64,000 nucleotides of DNA from RPQJ01 sp963846885 (GTDB taxonomy: Bacteria; Pseudomonadota; Gammaproteobacteria; Steroidobacterales; Steroidobacteraceae). The number at the start of each line of letters is the position of its first letter. Position 1 is the stretch's first letter. A program made the position numbers and the translations under genes. This document shows positions 7,243-15,843 of this stretch, piece after piece. Below the pieces are notes generated by a model, which worked only from the letters and a program-made list of their open reading frames with translations, was not told the origin of the DNA and did not search any database. The stretch spans positions 248,001-312,000 of the forward strand of contig CAWJXS010000003.1 in NCBI GenBank assembly GCA_963846885.1, in the 5' to 3' direction.

Positions 7243-8868
7243 ATGCAATCCCCGCCGGTCCCCGACTCGCCTGCAGCGCAGGCTGCTTTCGTTGCCGGAA
7301 TGCTCGATCCGGCGGCCTACGCGGCCCTGCACCCCGTCAGCGAACCCGTCCGTTGCATCGAAACCCACGTTTCGTGGGTCTTCCTGACCGGCCAGTTCGC
7401 TTACAAGGTCAAGAAGCCGCTGCGGTTGAGTTTCATCGATTATTCGACCGCTGCGCGCCGGGCCGAGTGTTGCCGCGAAGAACTGCGGCTGAACCAGCGC
7501 AACGCACCCGGCCTGTATCTCGGCGTCGTACCGATTGCCGGCACGTTCGCTGCGCCTCGTATCGTCGCGGGCGACATGGACGGCAGTGCTCCTGCGTTCG
7601 AGCACGCCTTGCGCATGGTGCAGTTCGATCCAGCCCAGGAGCTCGGCCACTTGCTGCAAGCCGCCGCGGTGACGCCACAGGAATGCGCCGACCTCGGGGC
7701 ACGCGTCGCGCAGATGCATGCGGCCGCGTCACGGGTCGAACTGGACGCACCCTACGGCGTGCCGGAGACGGTACACCGCGTCACGCTCGACAACTTCGAT
7801 GAACTGGCGCGCTGGGTTGCCACCACCGAGGAAGCCTCGCTGCTGCAAAGCCTGCAGCACCGCGCCCGGAGCCTGTTCGAAGCGAGCCGCATGCGCATGA
7901 CCGCTCGCCGGGAGCGCGGCTGCATCCGCGAAGGCCATGGCGACCTGCACTGCGGCAACGTGGTGCGATGGCAAGGCGTGCTGGTTCCGTTCGATGGCCT
8001 CGAGTTCGACCCGGCCTTGCGCTGGATCGACGTGGCGAACGACATCGCATTCCTCACCATGGACCTCGCCGCTCACCAGCGCGACGACCTCCGACGCGAG
8101 GCGTTGCAGGCGTGGCTCACCGCAGCGGGCGATTTCGATGCGCTCACCCTGCTGCCCTACTTCGAGTTGTATCGGGCACTGGTGCGCGCGAAGGTGACGG
8201 CGCTGCGTGGGCAGCAGGCGGGCGCCACGGCCCAACCATCGGCGTCGACGCCGCGTTACCTTGAATGGGCGGCGACGCGCATCACGCGCCCGGCTCCGGC
8301 GCTCGTGCTGATGGCAGGACTGTCCGGCTCAGGCAAGACCTGGTTCGGTGAGCGCATCGCAAACCATATGCAGGCACTGGTGGTGCGCTCCGACATCGAG
8401 CGCAAGCGGCTCGCAGGCCTGCCGCCGCTGGCGAGTTCGGCGTCGCCGCCCGACGGGGGCCTGTATTCGATCGACTTCAATGCGCGCACGTATGCCCGCT
8501 TGCGCGAATGCGCCGCGGCCAGCCTGCTGGGCGGAGAAAGCATCGTCGTGGACGCCGCGAACCTGCGGCGGGACGAGCGAGCCCAGTTCGTGGCGCTCGC
8601 CCGCGAACACGGTGCGAATCCGGTGATCGTCCACTGCACGGCCCCGCTCGAGATACTGCGTGCCCGCGTCGCGGCACGCGCCGCCGCAGCCGCCGATGCA
8701 TCCGAAGCGACTGTGGCACTGCTGGATCGGCAGCCTTCCTACTGGGAGCCGTTTGGCGCCGACGAACTGGATCGCGTCGTGACCGTCGACACGACGGACC
8801 CGCAGGCGATCGATCGTGCCTTGCCAGCGGTCGCCGAGTTGACCGCGGCGCGCAGGGACGCGAGCTAG
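7243..8868 (+). CDS. Bifunctional protein: aminoglycoside-phosphotransferase-like domain plus P-loop kinase domain
   Basis: 541 residues from the ATG at 7243; a GTG at 7234 is an alternative. The N-terminal half (about residues 10-330) is a protein-kinase-like APH fold: the VSWVFLTGQFAYKVKKPLRLSF strand with the ATP lysine, the catalytic loop GHGDLHCGNVV and the metal motif FDGLEFDPALRWIDVAND. The C-terminal half (about 350-530) is a P-loop NTP-binding domain with GLSGSGKTW (Walker A), resembling gluconate-, shikimate- or zeta-toxin-like small-molecule kinases. This two-domain architecture recurs in proteobacteria without a known substrate. Its stop overlaps the stop of the convergent symporter gene by 3 bases. 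It is divergent from the HPF gene, with a 158-base gap. Confidence 0.85.
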   Translation: MQSPPVPDSPAAQAAFVAGMLDPAAYAALHPVSEPVRCIETHVSWVFLTGQFAYKVKKPLRLSFIDYSTAARRAECCREELRLNQRNAPGLYLGVVPIAGTFAAPRIVAGDMDGSAPAFEHALRMVQFDPAQELGHLLQAAAVTPQECADLGARVAQMHAAASRVELDAPYGVPETVHRVTLDNFDELARWVATTEEASLLQSLQHRARSLFEASRMRMTARRERGCIREGHGDLHCGNVVRWQGVLVPFDGLEFDPALRWIDVANDIAFLTMDLAAHQRDDLRREALQAWLTAAGDFDALTLLPYFELYRALVRAKVTALRGQQAGATAQPSASTPRYLEWAATRITRPAPALVLMAGLSGSGKTWFGERIANHMQALVVRSDIERKRLAGLPPLASSASPPDGGLYSIDFNARTYARLRECAAASLLGGESIVVDAANLRRDERAQFVALAREHGANPVIVHCTAPLEILRARVAARAAAAADASEATVALLDRQPSYWEPFGADELDRVVTVDTTDPQAIDRALPAVAELTAARRDAS

Positions 8869-10191
8869 ACTTTCCCTGCGTGGCCGCTCGCGCGCTGGCC
8901 CGCGTCGACCACCGCGGTCGTCACGAGATCCGCGCCGACGTTGGTCATCGTGCGCGTCATGTCGAGCAGCCGATCGACGCCGAGGATGATGCCGATGCCT
9001 TCGGGCGGGATGCCGAAGGCGACGAGCAGTCCCGCGATCAATGGCAACGAGCCGCCGGGGATCGCGGCGACCGCCACGGCGCTCAGCACGGCGAGGAACA
9101 CCAGGGTGATCTGCTCGCCCAGTCCCAGGTGCACGCCAAAAACCTGCGCGACGAACAGCACCACGCAGCCTTCGTACAGCGCCGTGCCGCTCATGTTCAT
9201 GGTCGTGCCGAGAGGCATCACGAAACCTGCCGTCGATGGCGCGATGCCGAGCCGCTCGCGGCACGCGGCGAGTGCTGCCGGCAGGGTGGCGCTGCTCGAA
9301 CTGGTCGAGAACGCAGTCACCAGCACGTCCTTGATGTCGCGGAAGAATTCGCGCGGGTTACGCTTGGCGAGGAACTTGAGCCAGATCGACATCGTGCCGA
9401 ACAGGTGCAACAGCAGCATCGCGCCGCAGCCGAGCACGAACAGCCCGAGCGCCACCAGGATCTCGAAGCCGACCTTGACCACGACCGAGAAGATCATCGC
9501 AGGCACTGCGTACGGCGCGAGCCTGAGCGCGAAGTGGACGATGCCCGTCATGAGGTCGCTGACCGTTTCGAGTCCGTCCTGGAGCTTCCTGCGGCGAGCT
9601 TCAGGCAGGCCGAGGCCCGCGGCGCCGACGAAGATCGCGAACACGATCAGCGGCAGCACCTCGCCCAGCGATGTTGCGCTGGTTGCCGACGAAAGCACCG
9701 AACAGGTTCTTGGGCATGAACATGTCGACGACCGTCGACGGCGTGATGTCCGGGCTGCTCGCCTGGGTTGCAACGTGCTGGCCAGCCTGCGTGCTGTATT
9801 CCTGCACCAGGCGCTCGGACGTGGCCGGGTCCATGCGGCCGCCCGGGTTCAACAGGTTCATCATGACCAGCCCGAGGGTGACCGCGATCGCCATGTTGGC
9901 GAAGAACAACGCGAACGTGCGTCCCGCCAGCGGCCCGAGGTCCGACAGGTCGCCGAGCTGCACCACGCCGCCCGCCAGGGACGCGAAGACGAGCGGGATC
10001 ACGACGAAGAACAGCATCCGCAGGAACACCTGGCCCAGCGGGTCGAAGACGTTGGTCGCCAGCCAGCGCGCGCCGTCGTGGAGCCCGGGGACGTGGGGCG
10101 CGAGCAGGAGCACGACGACACCGGCGATGGCGCCAAACACCAACCCCTTGAGGATGCGGTTGGCGAGCTTGGCGTCGTGTGCGGCAGACAT
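8865..10191 (-). pseudogene. Dicarboxylate/amino acid:cation symporter (DAACS), frameshifted
   Basis: The two halves together make about 441 residues of an SLC1/DAACS carrier (GltP/DctA type), which imports dicarboxylates or acidic amino acids with Na+ or H+. Visible signatures are the serine-rich hairpin FSTSSSSATLP, the NMSGTAL motif of TM7 and the substrate/cation site DRLLDMTRTMTNVGAD in TM8. The first half runs from the ATG at 10191 to about 9670 and the second from there to 8865; at 9669 one extra base (or two missing) breaks the frame after FVGNQRNI. Both halves are otherwise intact over all eight expected helices, so this is either a very recent mutation or a base-calling error. Confidence 0.85.
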
Positions 10192-10362
10192 GAGTCCCTT
10201 TCCAGGCGGCGCAAAAAGATGGCGCACTGTGTCCGACGTGCCCGCTACTGGCAAGCACCGGGCGTATTGGACGCACCATCACCGTGCGCGCCGCCACCCC
10301 CGCTGCGCCTAAACAGGGACGCGTCTCGCCCCGATACCCCGCAAAAGGGGACTTTCACCTGT

Positions 10363-10380
10363 TTGGCACGGCGATTGCTT
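10363..10380 (+). promoter_or_regulatory. Sigma-54 (RpoN) promoter
   Basis: TTGGCACG-GCGA-TTGCTT matches the sigma-54 -24/-12 consensus (TGGCACG-N4-TTGCW) at every conserved base, with 10 bases between the invariant GG (10365-10366) and GC (10377-10378). Transcription should begin near 10390, 36 bases before the ATG at 10426. No upstream activator site was recognised. Confidence 0.75.
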
Positions 10381-10425
10381 GAAAGGACCGATGCCCCAAG
10401 GCGCCACCGTACCCAAGACTCGACC

Positions 10426-11796
10426 ATGAAGCCCCTGAGCCCTGAACAACTCGGCTGGCGCACCCTGCCCGGCCTGCTCGGTCGCCATGCCTCCAGCCCG
10501 CAGTCGGTCCACGCGCTGCTCGGATATTTTCTCAAGGATCGCAAGTCTTCCACCCCGTTCCCGGGCCGCGACATGCTGGCCAACGAAGGCGTGTTCGACT
10601 GGGGCCTGGCCCGTCCGCTCGAGAAGGTGATCGAGAGCGAGGACCACCTGCGCGTCCTGCTCGACATGCCGGAGATCTACCGCCAGAGCATCGCCGTGGT
10701 GGAACCCTGGTCCAGCGTCGGGACCAACCCGCGTGGCGAACCTGTCCGTGCCTCGAAAAATCTCGCTTACGTTTTCCAGCAGGTGGCCGATGCCGACACG
10801 GTGCTGTTCCCGGTGTGGCAGAGCGGCATCCGTCATCCCGAGCGCCTCGCCAACATCCTGAGCGCGGGGCTCGCGACGATCGTGCAGGGAGGCTGCCCGT
10901 CCGTGCACGACGCGAGCAGCTTCGAAGGCTCGAGCGTGGGCCTCGAGGACATGCTCAAGCTCGTGGACCAGCTGCTCCTGCGCCGCTCCACCGCGAGCGG
11001 CCCCAGTATCTTCATCTGCCTGGGACACCAGCTCGCAGCCGCGTCGCACATCCGTCTGCTGCAACGGGCCGTGCGCGAGATCGGCAAGCTGACCCGCCTG
11101 CCGCTCGACCCGTCGGGACGCGTGCTCAATTCGCTGCAGCGCGCGGCTGAGCGCATCTCGCGCATGGGCGACCAGCTGCAGGTCGTCAAGGAAGGCCAGC
11201 CGCGCGCGATCGGCTGGCACGACCCTGATTTCGCGGTGGCCAGCAACGAAGGCGTCGAAGTCGGCACGCGGGCGCTGCTGCCGTATGCCCGTCGTGATGA
11301 CGAGAACCACATTCCGCGCGAGCTCCATGAAACGCACGCGCTGGTGGCCGACGAACTCGACGGCGTGATCGACCAGGTGCTTTCGTTCGAGCGCGAGATC
11401 ACCGTCGAGATGTTCCACGCCGACGAGGTGAACGAAGAAGCCGCTTTGTTCGCCAACTGGGCCTACAAGACCCTGCACGACACCATCGTGCCGTTGCGGC
11501 ACGTGCTCGCCGTGAGCCCGGTGGCCTGGCTGCTCAGCCTGCCCTACGCCATCGAGATCCTCGGCCAGACCCGGGTGAACGCGCGCAGTTTCACGGAAGT
11601 CGGCACGACCGCGATCTACTACAAGGACTGGGAAACCCACCGCGTGCGCCGCTCGTTCACGTGCCAGTTCCACCCTGAGCTCATGGAGGACATCCGCGAT
11701 ATCGGCGGTCGCGTGGGCCCCAGGTACCAGGAACTGAAGGAGCACGACGGCGTGCGACTGCTGATCCGCCTGCTTTATCACGGCATGCAGGAATAG
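10426..11796 (+). CDS. Uncharacterised protein with class I glutamine-amidotransferase-like motifs
   Basis: 456 residues. Two motifs resemble a class I glutamine amidotransferase triad: CLGHQ (Cys198, preceded by the hydrophobic strand SIFI) and CQFHPEL (His416, Glu418). In ordinary GATases these lie about 90 residues apart; here about 218 residues separate them, with a largely helical, charged insert rich in Glu and His. The N-terminal 150 residues match nothing I know. If the triad is real the enzyme would release ammonia from glutamine or cleave a gamma-glutamyl bond. The start ATG follows a sigma-54 promoter, consistent with nitrogen- or stress-controlled expression. The long frame extends upstream of 10426 but that part overlaps the antisense symporter and is not credible. 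Confidence 0.75.
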   Translation: MKPLSPEQLGWRTLPGLLGRHASSPQSVHALLGYFLKDRKSSTPFPGRDMLANEGVFDWGLARPLEKVIESEDHLRVLLDMPEIYRQSIAVVEPWSSVGTNPRGEPVRASKNLAYVFQQVADADTVLFPVWQSGIRHPERLANILSAGLATIVQGGCPSVHDASSFEGSSVGLEDMLKLVDQLLLRRSTASGPSIFICLGHQLAAASHIRLLQRAVREIGKLTRLPLDPSGRVLNSLQRAAERISRMGDQLQVVKEGQPRAIGWHDPDFAVASNEGVEVGTRALLPYARRDDENHIPRELHETHALVADELDGVIDQVLSFEREITVEMFHADEVNEEAALFANWAYKTLHDTIVPLRHVLAVSPVAWLLSLPYAIEILGQTRVNARSFTEVGTTAIYYKDWETHRVRRSFTCQFHPELMEDIRDIGGRVGPRYQELKEHDGVRLLIRLLYHGMQE

Positions 11797-11847
11797 CGCG
11801 GCAAGTCACCCCCCGGGCGATTACGAAAGCCAAATGACGCGGAGACG

Positions 11848-11920
11848 GCGTTCGATCCGGTGCCTTTCCCCTCGCTTGGAAAGACAGACACGCGCTCGGG
11901 AAAGGCACCGGATCGAACGC
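11848..11920. repeat. Palindromic repeat element, copy A
   Basis: A perfect 23-bp inverted repeat (11848-11870 with 11898-11920) surrounds a 27-base centre that contains CTTGGAAAGACAGACACGCG. The same centre, with different but again self-complementary arms, occurs at 56917-56982 and 57090-57153. It lies in the 276-base gap between the amidotransferase-like gene and the lipoprotein gene, where it could also act as a terminator. Confidence 0.85.
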
Positions 11921-12072
11921 TGGAGGCGCCGCACCTGAGCTTCGCACTCGCCGGACGAGCGCTCGCACGGCGCATGCAATCCATCGCGAGATCAACCCGC
12001 CCGGCAGCGGCCCGGGTTCAACCCTGCGCTGGGCGCGAGTATCCTGCCGTAACGCCAAGTTGCAGGAAGACC

Positions 12073-12648
12073 ATGCGAGTTTCGACCGGCCGTGCCGCCA
12101 CCTTGCTGCTCGCGATCGCGTTGACAGCGATCCTCGCGAGCGGTTGCCAGACGAGCGCCACTGCGCCCGACGCATCACGCGCCGCACTGGACGGCTTTCT
12201 CGACTTCTATTTCCACGGCTACCGCACGGGCCTGCCTGACGCGAGCGAACGGGCGGCGTTCGCGGCGAAAGCCAGCCCCGCATTCAACGCCGCGCTCGAA
12301 CAGGCCGCGCGCGCGGAGCGCTGCGCATACGCCCAGCACCAGGGCACCGAGCCGCCGTTGATCCAGGGCGACGTGTTCAGTTCGCTGTTCGAGAAGGCCA
12401 ATGGCGTGCAGTCGATCGCGGCAGCGCGAGCAGACGCGGATCACGCTGAATACAAGGTCGGCTTCGAGTATCGGATGCCCGGCGCAGCCAAGCCCGAGGT
12501 GGAGTGGCAGGACACGGTGCAGTTGATTCGAACCGGCGATGCGTGGCTGGTCGACGACGTCATCCGCGGTGGCAACTGGGACTTCGGCGCCAAAGGCTCG
12601 GTCAAGTCGCAGTTGCTCGCCGTGGCCGCGCTCTGCACGACTCCGTAA
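12073..12648 (+). CDS. Putative lipoprotein of unknown function
   Basis: 191 residues. An N-terminal signal with a hydrophobic core (TLLLAIALTAILA) ends in SGC, a plausible lipobox with the lipidated cysteine near residue 25. The mature part begins with a serine/threonine-rich linker, then a DGFLDFYFHGYRTG helix and a later WQDTVQLIRTGDAWLVDDVI strand-turn-strand, a pattern seen in NTF2-like or DUF3828-type secreted domains; I cannot assign it firmly. A GCAGGAAG ribosome site precedes the ATG. The stop lies 3 bases before the glycosylase start, so the two are probably cotranscribed although their functions look unrelated. Confidence 0.75.
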   Translation: MRVSTGRAATLLLAIALTAILASGCQTSATAPDASRAALDGFLDFYFHGYRTGLPDASERAAFAAKASPAFNAALEQAARAERCAYAQHQGTEPPLIQGDVFSSLFEKANGVQSIAAARADADHAEYKVGFEYRMPGAAKPEVEWQDTVQLIRTGDAWLVDDVIRGGNWDFGAKGSVKSQLLAVAALCTTP

Positions 12649-12651
12649 GCG

Positions 12652-13311
12652 ATGGCGAAACCCGCCACGCTCACGGAGGCACGGTTGCTCGCCGCGGTGC
12701 GCGAACTGGCCGCACGCGACGCTCGCCTGGCACGCATCGTCGATGACTACGGCCCGCCCCCGCTCTGGGCGCGGCCGCCAGGCTTCCCGACGCTCGCACG
12801 GATCATCCTTGAACAGCAGGTATCGCTTGCGTCCGCGGCCGCGCTGTTCGCGAAATTCGAGCGGCACTGCGACGGTACGGTGACAGCTGCAAGAGTCGCT
12901 GAGTCCGGCGAGGCCGGCCTGCTGTCGATCGGCTTCACACGCCAGAAGGCCCGCTACGTGGTGGGACTGGCGCGGCAGATCGAATGCGGAACCGTTGCGC
13001 TCGACCGCATCGCGCGCCTGCCGGATGACGCGGCTCGCGATGCGTTGGTGCTGATTCCAGGCGTCGGCCCGTGGACCGCCGGCGTCTACCTGCTCATGGC
13101 CTTGCGGCGACCCGACGTGTGGCCGCCCGGCGACCTCGGGCTCCACCAATCGATGGCCGAAGTGCGAGGCCTCAGGAGTGTGCCGCAGAGTGAGCAGGCC
13201 GCGGCTTATGCGCGGCGCTGGAGCCCGTGGCGCGCGGTCGCGGCACGGCTGCTGTGGCATGCATACCTGTCGCGGCGCGCGAAGACCTGGGACCGGACGC
13301 CGGCGGTTTGA
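12652..13311 (+). CDS. DNA-3-methyladenine glycosylase (AlkA-like, HhH-GPD)
   Basis: 219 residues of the helix-hairpin-helix GPD superfamily. The hairpin is LIPGVGPWTAGVYLLMAL, followed by the catalytic aspartate in WPPGDLGLHQS. ILEQQVSLASA at about residue 50 is the conserved helix of AlkA-like enzymes. It lacks the N-terminal TATA-like domain of E. coli AlkA, so it belongs to the short form. It excises alkylated purines from DNA in base-excision repair. Start ATG at 12652, 3 bases after the lipoprotein stop. It faces the histidine kinase gene, whose stop codon abuts at 13312. Confidence 0.88.
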   Translation: MAKPATLTEARLLAAVRELAARDARLARIVDDYGPPPLWARPPGFPTLARIILEQQVSLASAAALFAKFERHCDGTVTAARVAESGEAGLLSIGFTRQKARYVVGLARQIECGTVALDRIARLPDDAARDALVLIPGVGPWTAGVYLLMALRRPDVWPPGDLGLHQSMAEVRGLRSVPQSEQAAAYARRWSPWRAVAARLLWHAYLSRRAKTWDRTPAV

Positions 13312-15419
13312 TCAGACTTGTGCCGTGGGTGCCGCCTCAGCGACTGGCGTCTGCCCCGCACGGGCGAGCGGCAATGTGAACCAGAAGCGGCTGCCGCGCC
13401 CCGTATCGCTGTCGAGCCCGATGTCGCCGCCCATCGCTTCCACGATTCGCTTGCAGATCGACAGCCCGAGCCCGGTTCCGGCGCGCAGTCGCCCGGTCGG
13501 CTGGACGACCCGCTGGAATGACTGGAACAGCCGGTGCTGCTCCGCCACCGGAATGCCGATTCCTGAGTCTTGCACCTCGATCAGCACCGTCGCGTCTTCC
13601 CGGCGCGACGCTCGCACCTGCACGAAACCGTGATCGCTGAACTTGAGCGCGTTGCCAATGAGGTTGCGCACCACCTGCGCCAGGCGCGCCGCGTCAGCCG
13701 ATACGACGATCGACGATTCGCACACGACCGGCCGCATCTCGAGGCCCCGCTCCCCGCCTGGATCTGGAAGGCCTCGCAAAGCTTCTCGAGCAGGACCTGC
13801 AGTTGGACCGGTTCGGGGTGGACATGGAGGTTGCCGGCCTCGATGGCGCTCAGGTCCAGGATGTCGGTCACCAACGCCAGGAGTTCTTCGCCCGACCGTT
13901 GCACGACGGCGAGCGCCTTGCGCTGCTCGACCGTGAGCTCGCCCATCATGCCATCGAGCAGCAGCGAGCTGAAGCCGATGATCGCGTTCAGCGGCGTGCG
14001 CAACTCGTGGCTGGTCGTGGCGAGGAATGCGCTCTTGGCCCGGCTGGCGTCCTCGGCCGCTCCCATTGCCACCTGGAGTTCGGCCGTGCGCTCGGCCACC
14101 TTTCGCTCGAGATGGTCGTGATGGCGCACGAGCTCGGCGGCCAGTTGCTTCATGACTGTGATGTCGCGCGCGATCTGCGAGGAACCGATCAGGTGGCCGT
14201 TCTCGTCGATGATGGGCGAGATCGTCGCCGCGACGTCGATCAGGCGACCGTCCTTGCAGCGTCGCCGTGTCTCGAAATTCGTTATCTGCTCGCCACGCGA
14301 CACCTGCGCACGTATCCGGACTTCTTGCGCTGCCTGCTCCTCCGGAATGAGCAGATCCATCGAATGCCCGATCGCCTCGGCGGCCGTGAAGCCGAAAATC
14401 CGTTCGGCGCCCGCATTCCAGCTGGTGATGATGCCCTCGGGCGTCATGCTGATGATCGCGTCGTCACTGCTCTCGACGATCGCCTTGAAGTGCCCCAGTT
14501 CCAGGCTCGCCAGCCGGGCGCGCGATTCGGCTACCCAGCCGAGTACGTTGTCACCACCGCGAACTGTCGCTGGCGAAGGCGAGAAATCGCCCTGCCCGAG
14601 GCGCGCGATGGTCTCGTAGACGTCGCGCACGGTTCCGCCCAGGGTTGCATACAGCTGCCTGCGGGTCCGCCAGAGCAGGAATATCTGCGCCAGGCCGATG
14701 ACGATCACCAGGATGCGGATCTGGTACGCGCGCTTGGCGGCGGTGCCGACTTGTTCGCGGGTACGCCGGTCCACCATCTTTTCGGCAGCGGTGATGGGAC
14801 GCAGTATGGCGCCGCGGGCGTCCCGATAAGCGTCATCGTGTAACGTGCCGACCGCCGCCGCGTGGCTCGCCGAGTCTCGCGGGCTCGTCGCCGCCGTGCG
14901 CATTGCCTCTATCTCGACGCGCGCAAGCGCATCGGATTTGGCTTTTGCCTCGCCGAGTACACGCAGCTCTTCGGCGGTGAAACCGGCGGCACGGGCCAGG
15001 TCCAGCAGCGGCACTGCCGGGTCATCGGATGGCAGCGCCTCGCTGCCGCGCTCGTACAGTTGCCAGAACATGGCGCGGTCTTCGGTCGGCCGGGGTTCGC
15101 GGCCATCGCGGATCGCGAGGATCCGCAAGTAATGGTTGCGATAGTCCTCGTCACCGGTGACCACGTAAGAGCGCGCCATGCTGGTCAGGTCGAGCGATGA
15201 CTGCCACAGCAGGTTGCTGACCCGCAGCGATTCCTCGCGCGATTCGTTGGCGACATCGATCTGCTTTTCGGCATGGACGTAGATGCCGAAGCTGACGATC
15301 AACGCACCGAGCGTTACCAGCAGCAGCAGCAGATAGGCCGAGAAGCGATCCACCTTGCGTTCGATGGACCCCAGGGCGAGTTTCCTGGATGCGGGGAAGG
15401 GGTCGGTCCCTATGGGCAT
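13312..15419 (-). pseudogene. PAS-domain sensor histidine kinase, single-base frameshift
   Basis: Read with one base restored near 13753, this is a membrane sensor kinase of about 702 residues: a TM helix (YLLLLLVTLGALIVSFGIYV), a periplasmic sensor region resembling CHASE3 (SREESLRVSNLLWQSS, ARSYVVTGDEDYRNH), a second TM (IRILVIVIGLAQIFLLW), a linker, a PAS domain (AIVESSDDAIISMTPEG to the RDITVMKQL end), a coiled coil, the H-box ATTSHELRTPLN and a complete ATPase domain (N-box NLIGNALKFS, G1 DSGIGI, G2 GTGLGLS). No receiver domain follows. The break falls just before the N-box, between FQIQAG and ERGLEM. Start ATG at 15419; frames upstream lack a signal. No response regulator is adjacent. 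Confidence 0.85.
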
Positions 15420-15584
15420 GACGCGCGCTGCGGGGAAAACTGACCGACTGTGCGCAGCGGCCCTTGACCCCGCATCCGCACTTCCCGCAGCCGGTGATGG
15501 CGCTGGATGGCCCGATGAGCCTGAATCCGCGCCGATTGCGCGTAAGTTAAGGGGGAAACAGCCCACGCCAACGCGTCGATGAAT

Positions 15585-15661
<77 letters not shown>

Positions 15662-15843
15662 ACGAGGTCTGGCCGGCCGGAACCGATGACGGGGGCCGTT
15701 GGGGACCGCGGATTGTCCGGAGCGGCGGCCCCCGCGTCAAGGCGGGCATGACTTTTCATGTGAACCGGGCGCATCTTAGTCATGTCACCGCTGCTCGGAT
15801 CCGTGCCTCCAGCAACAACAGGTCAGCCAAGGGAGATCCCGCC

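Noticed and set aside
9660..9680. Programmed frameshift in the symporter
   Set aside because: No slippery sequence or downstream pseudoknot could be seen, and the family does not use recoding.
8941..10425. Long open frame joined to the amidotransferase-like gene
   Set aside because: It is antisense to the DAACS symporter and arises from GC-biased codon use; similarity-like sequence begins only at the ATG at 10426.
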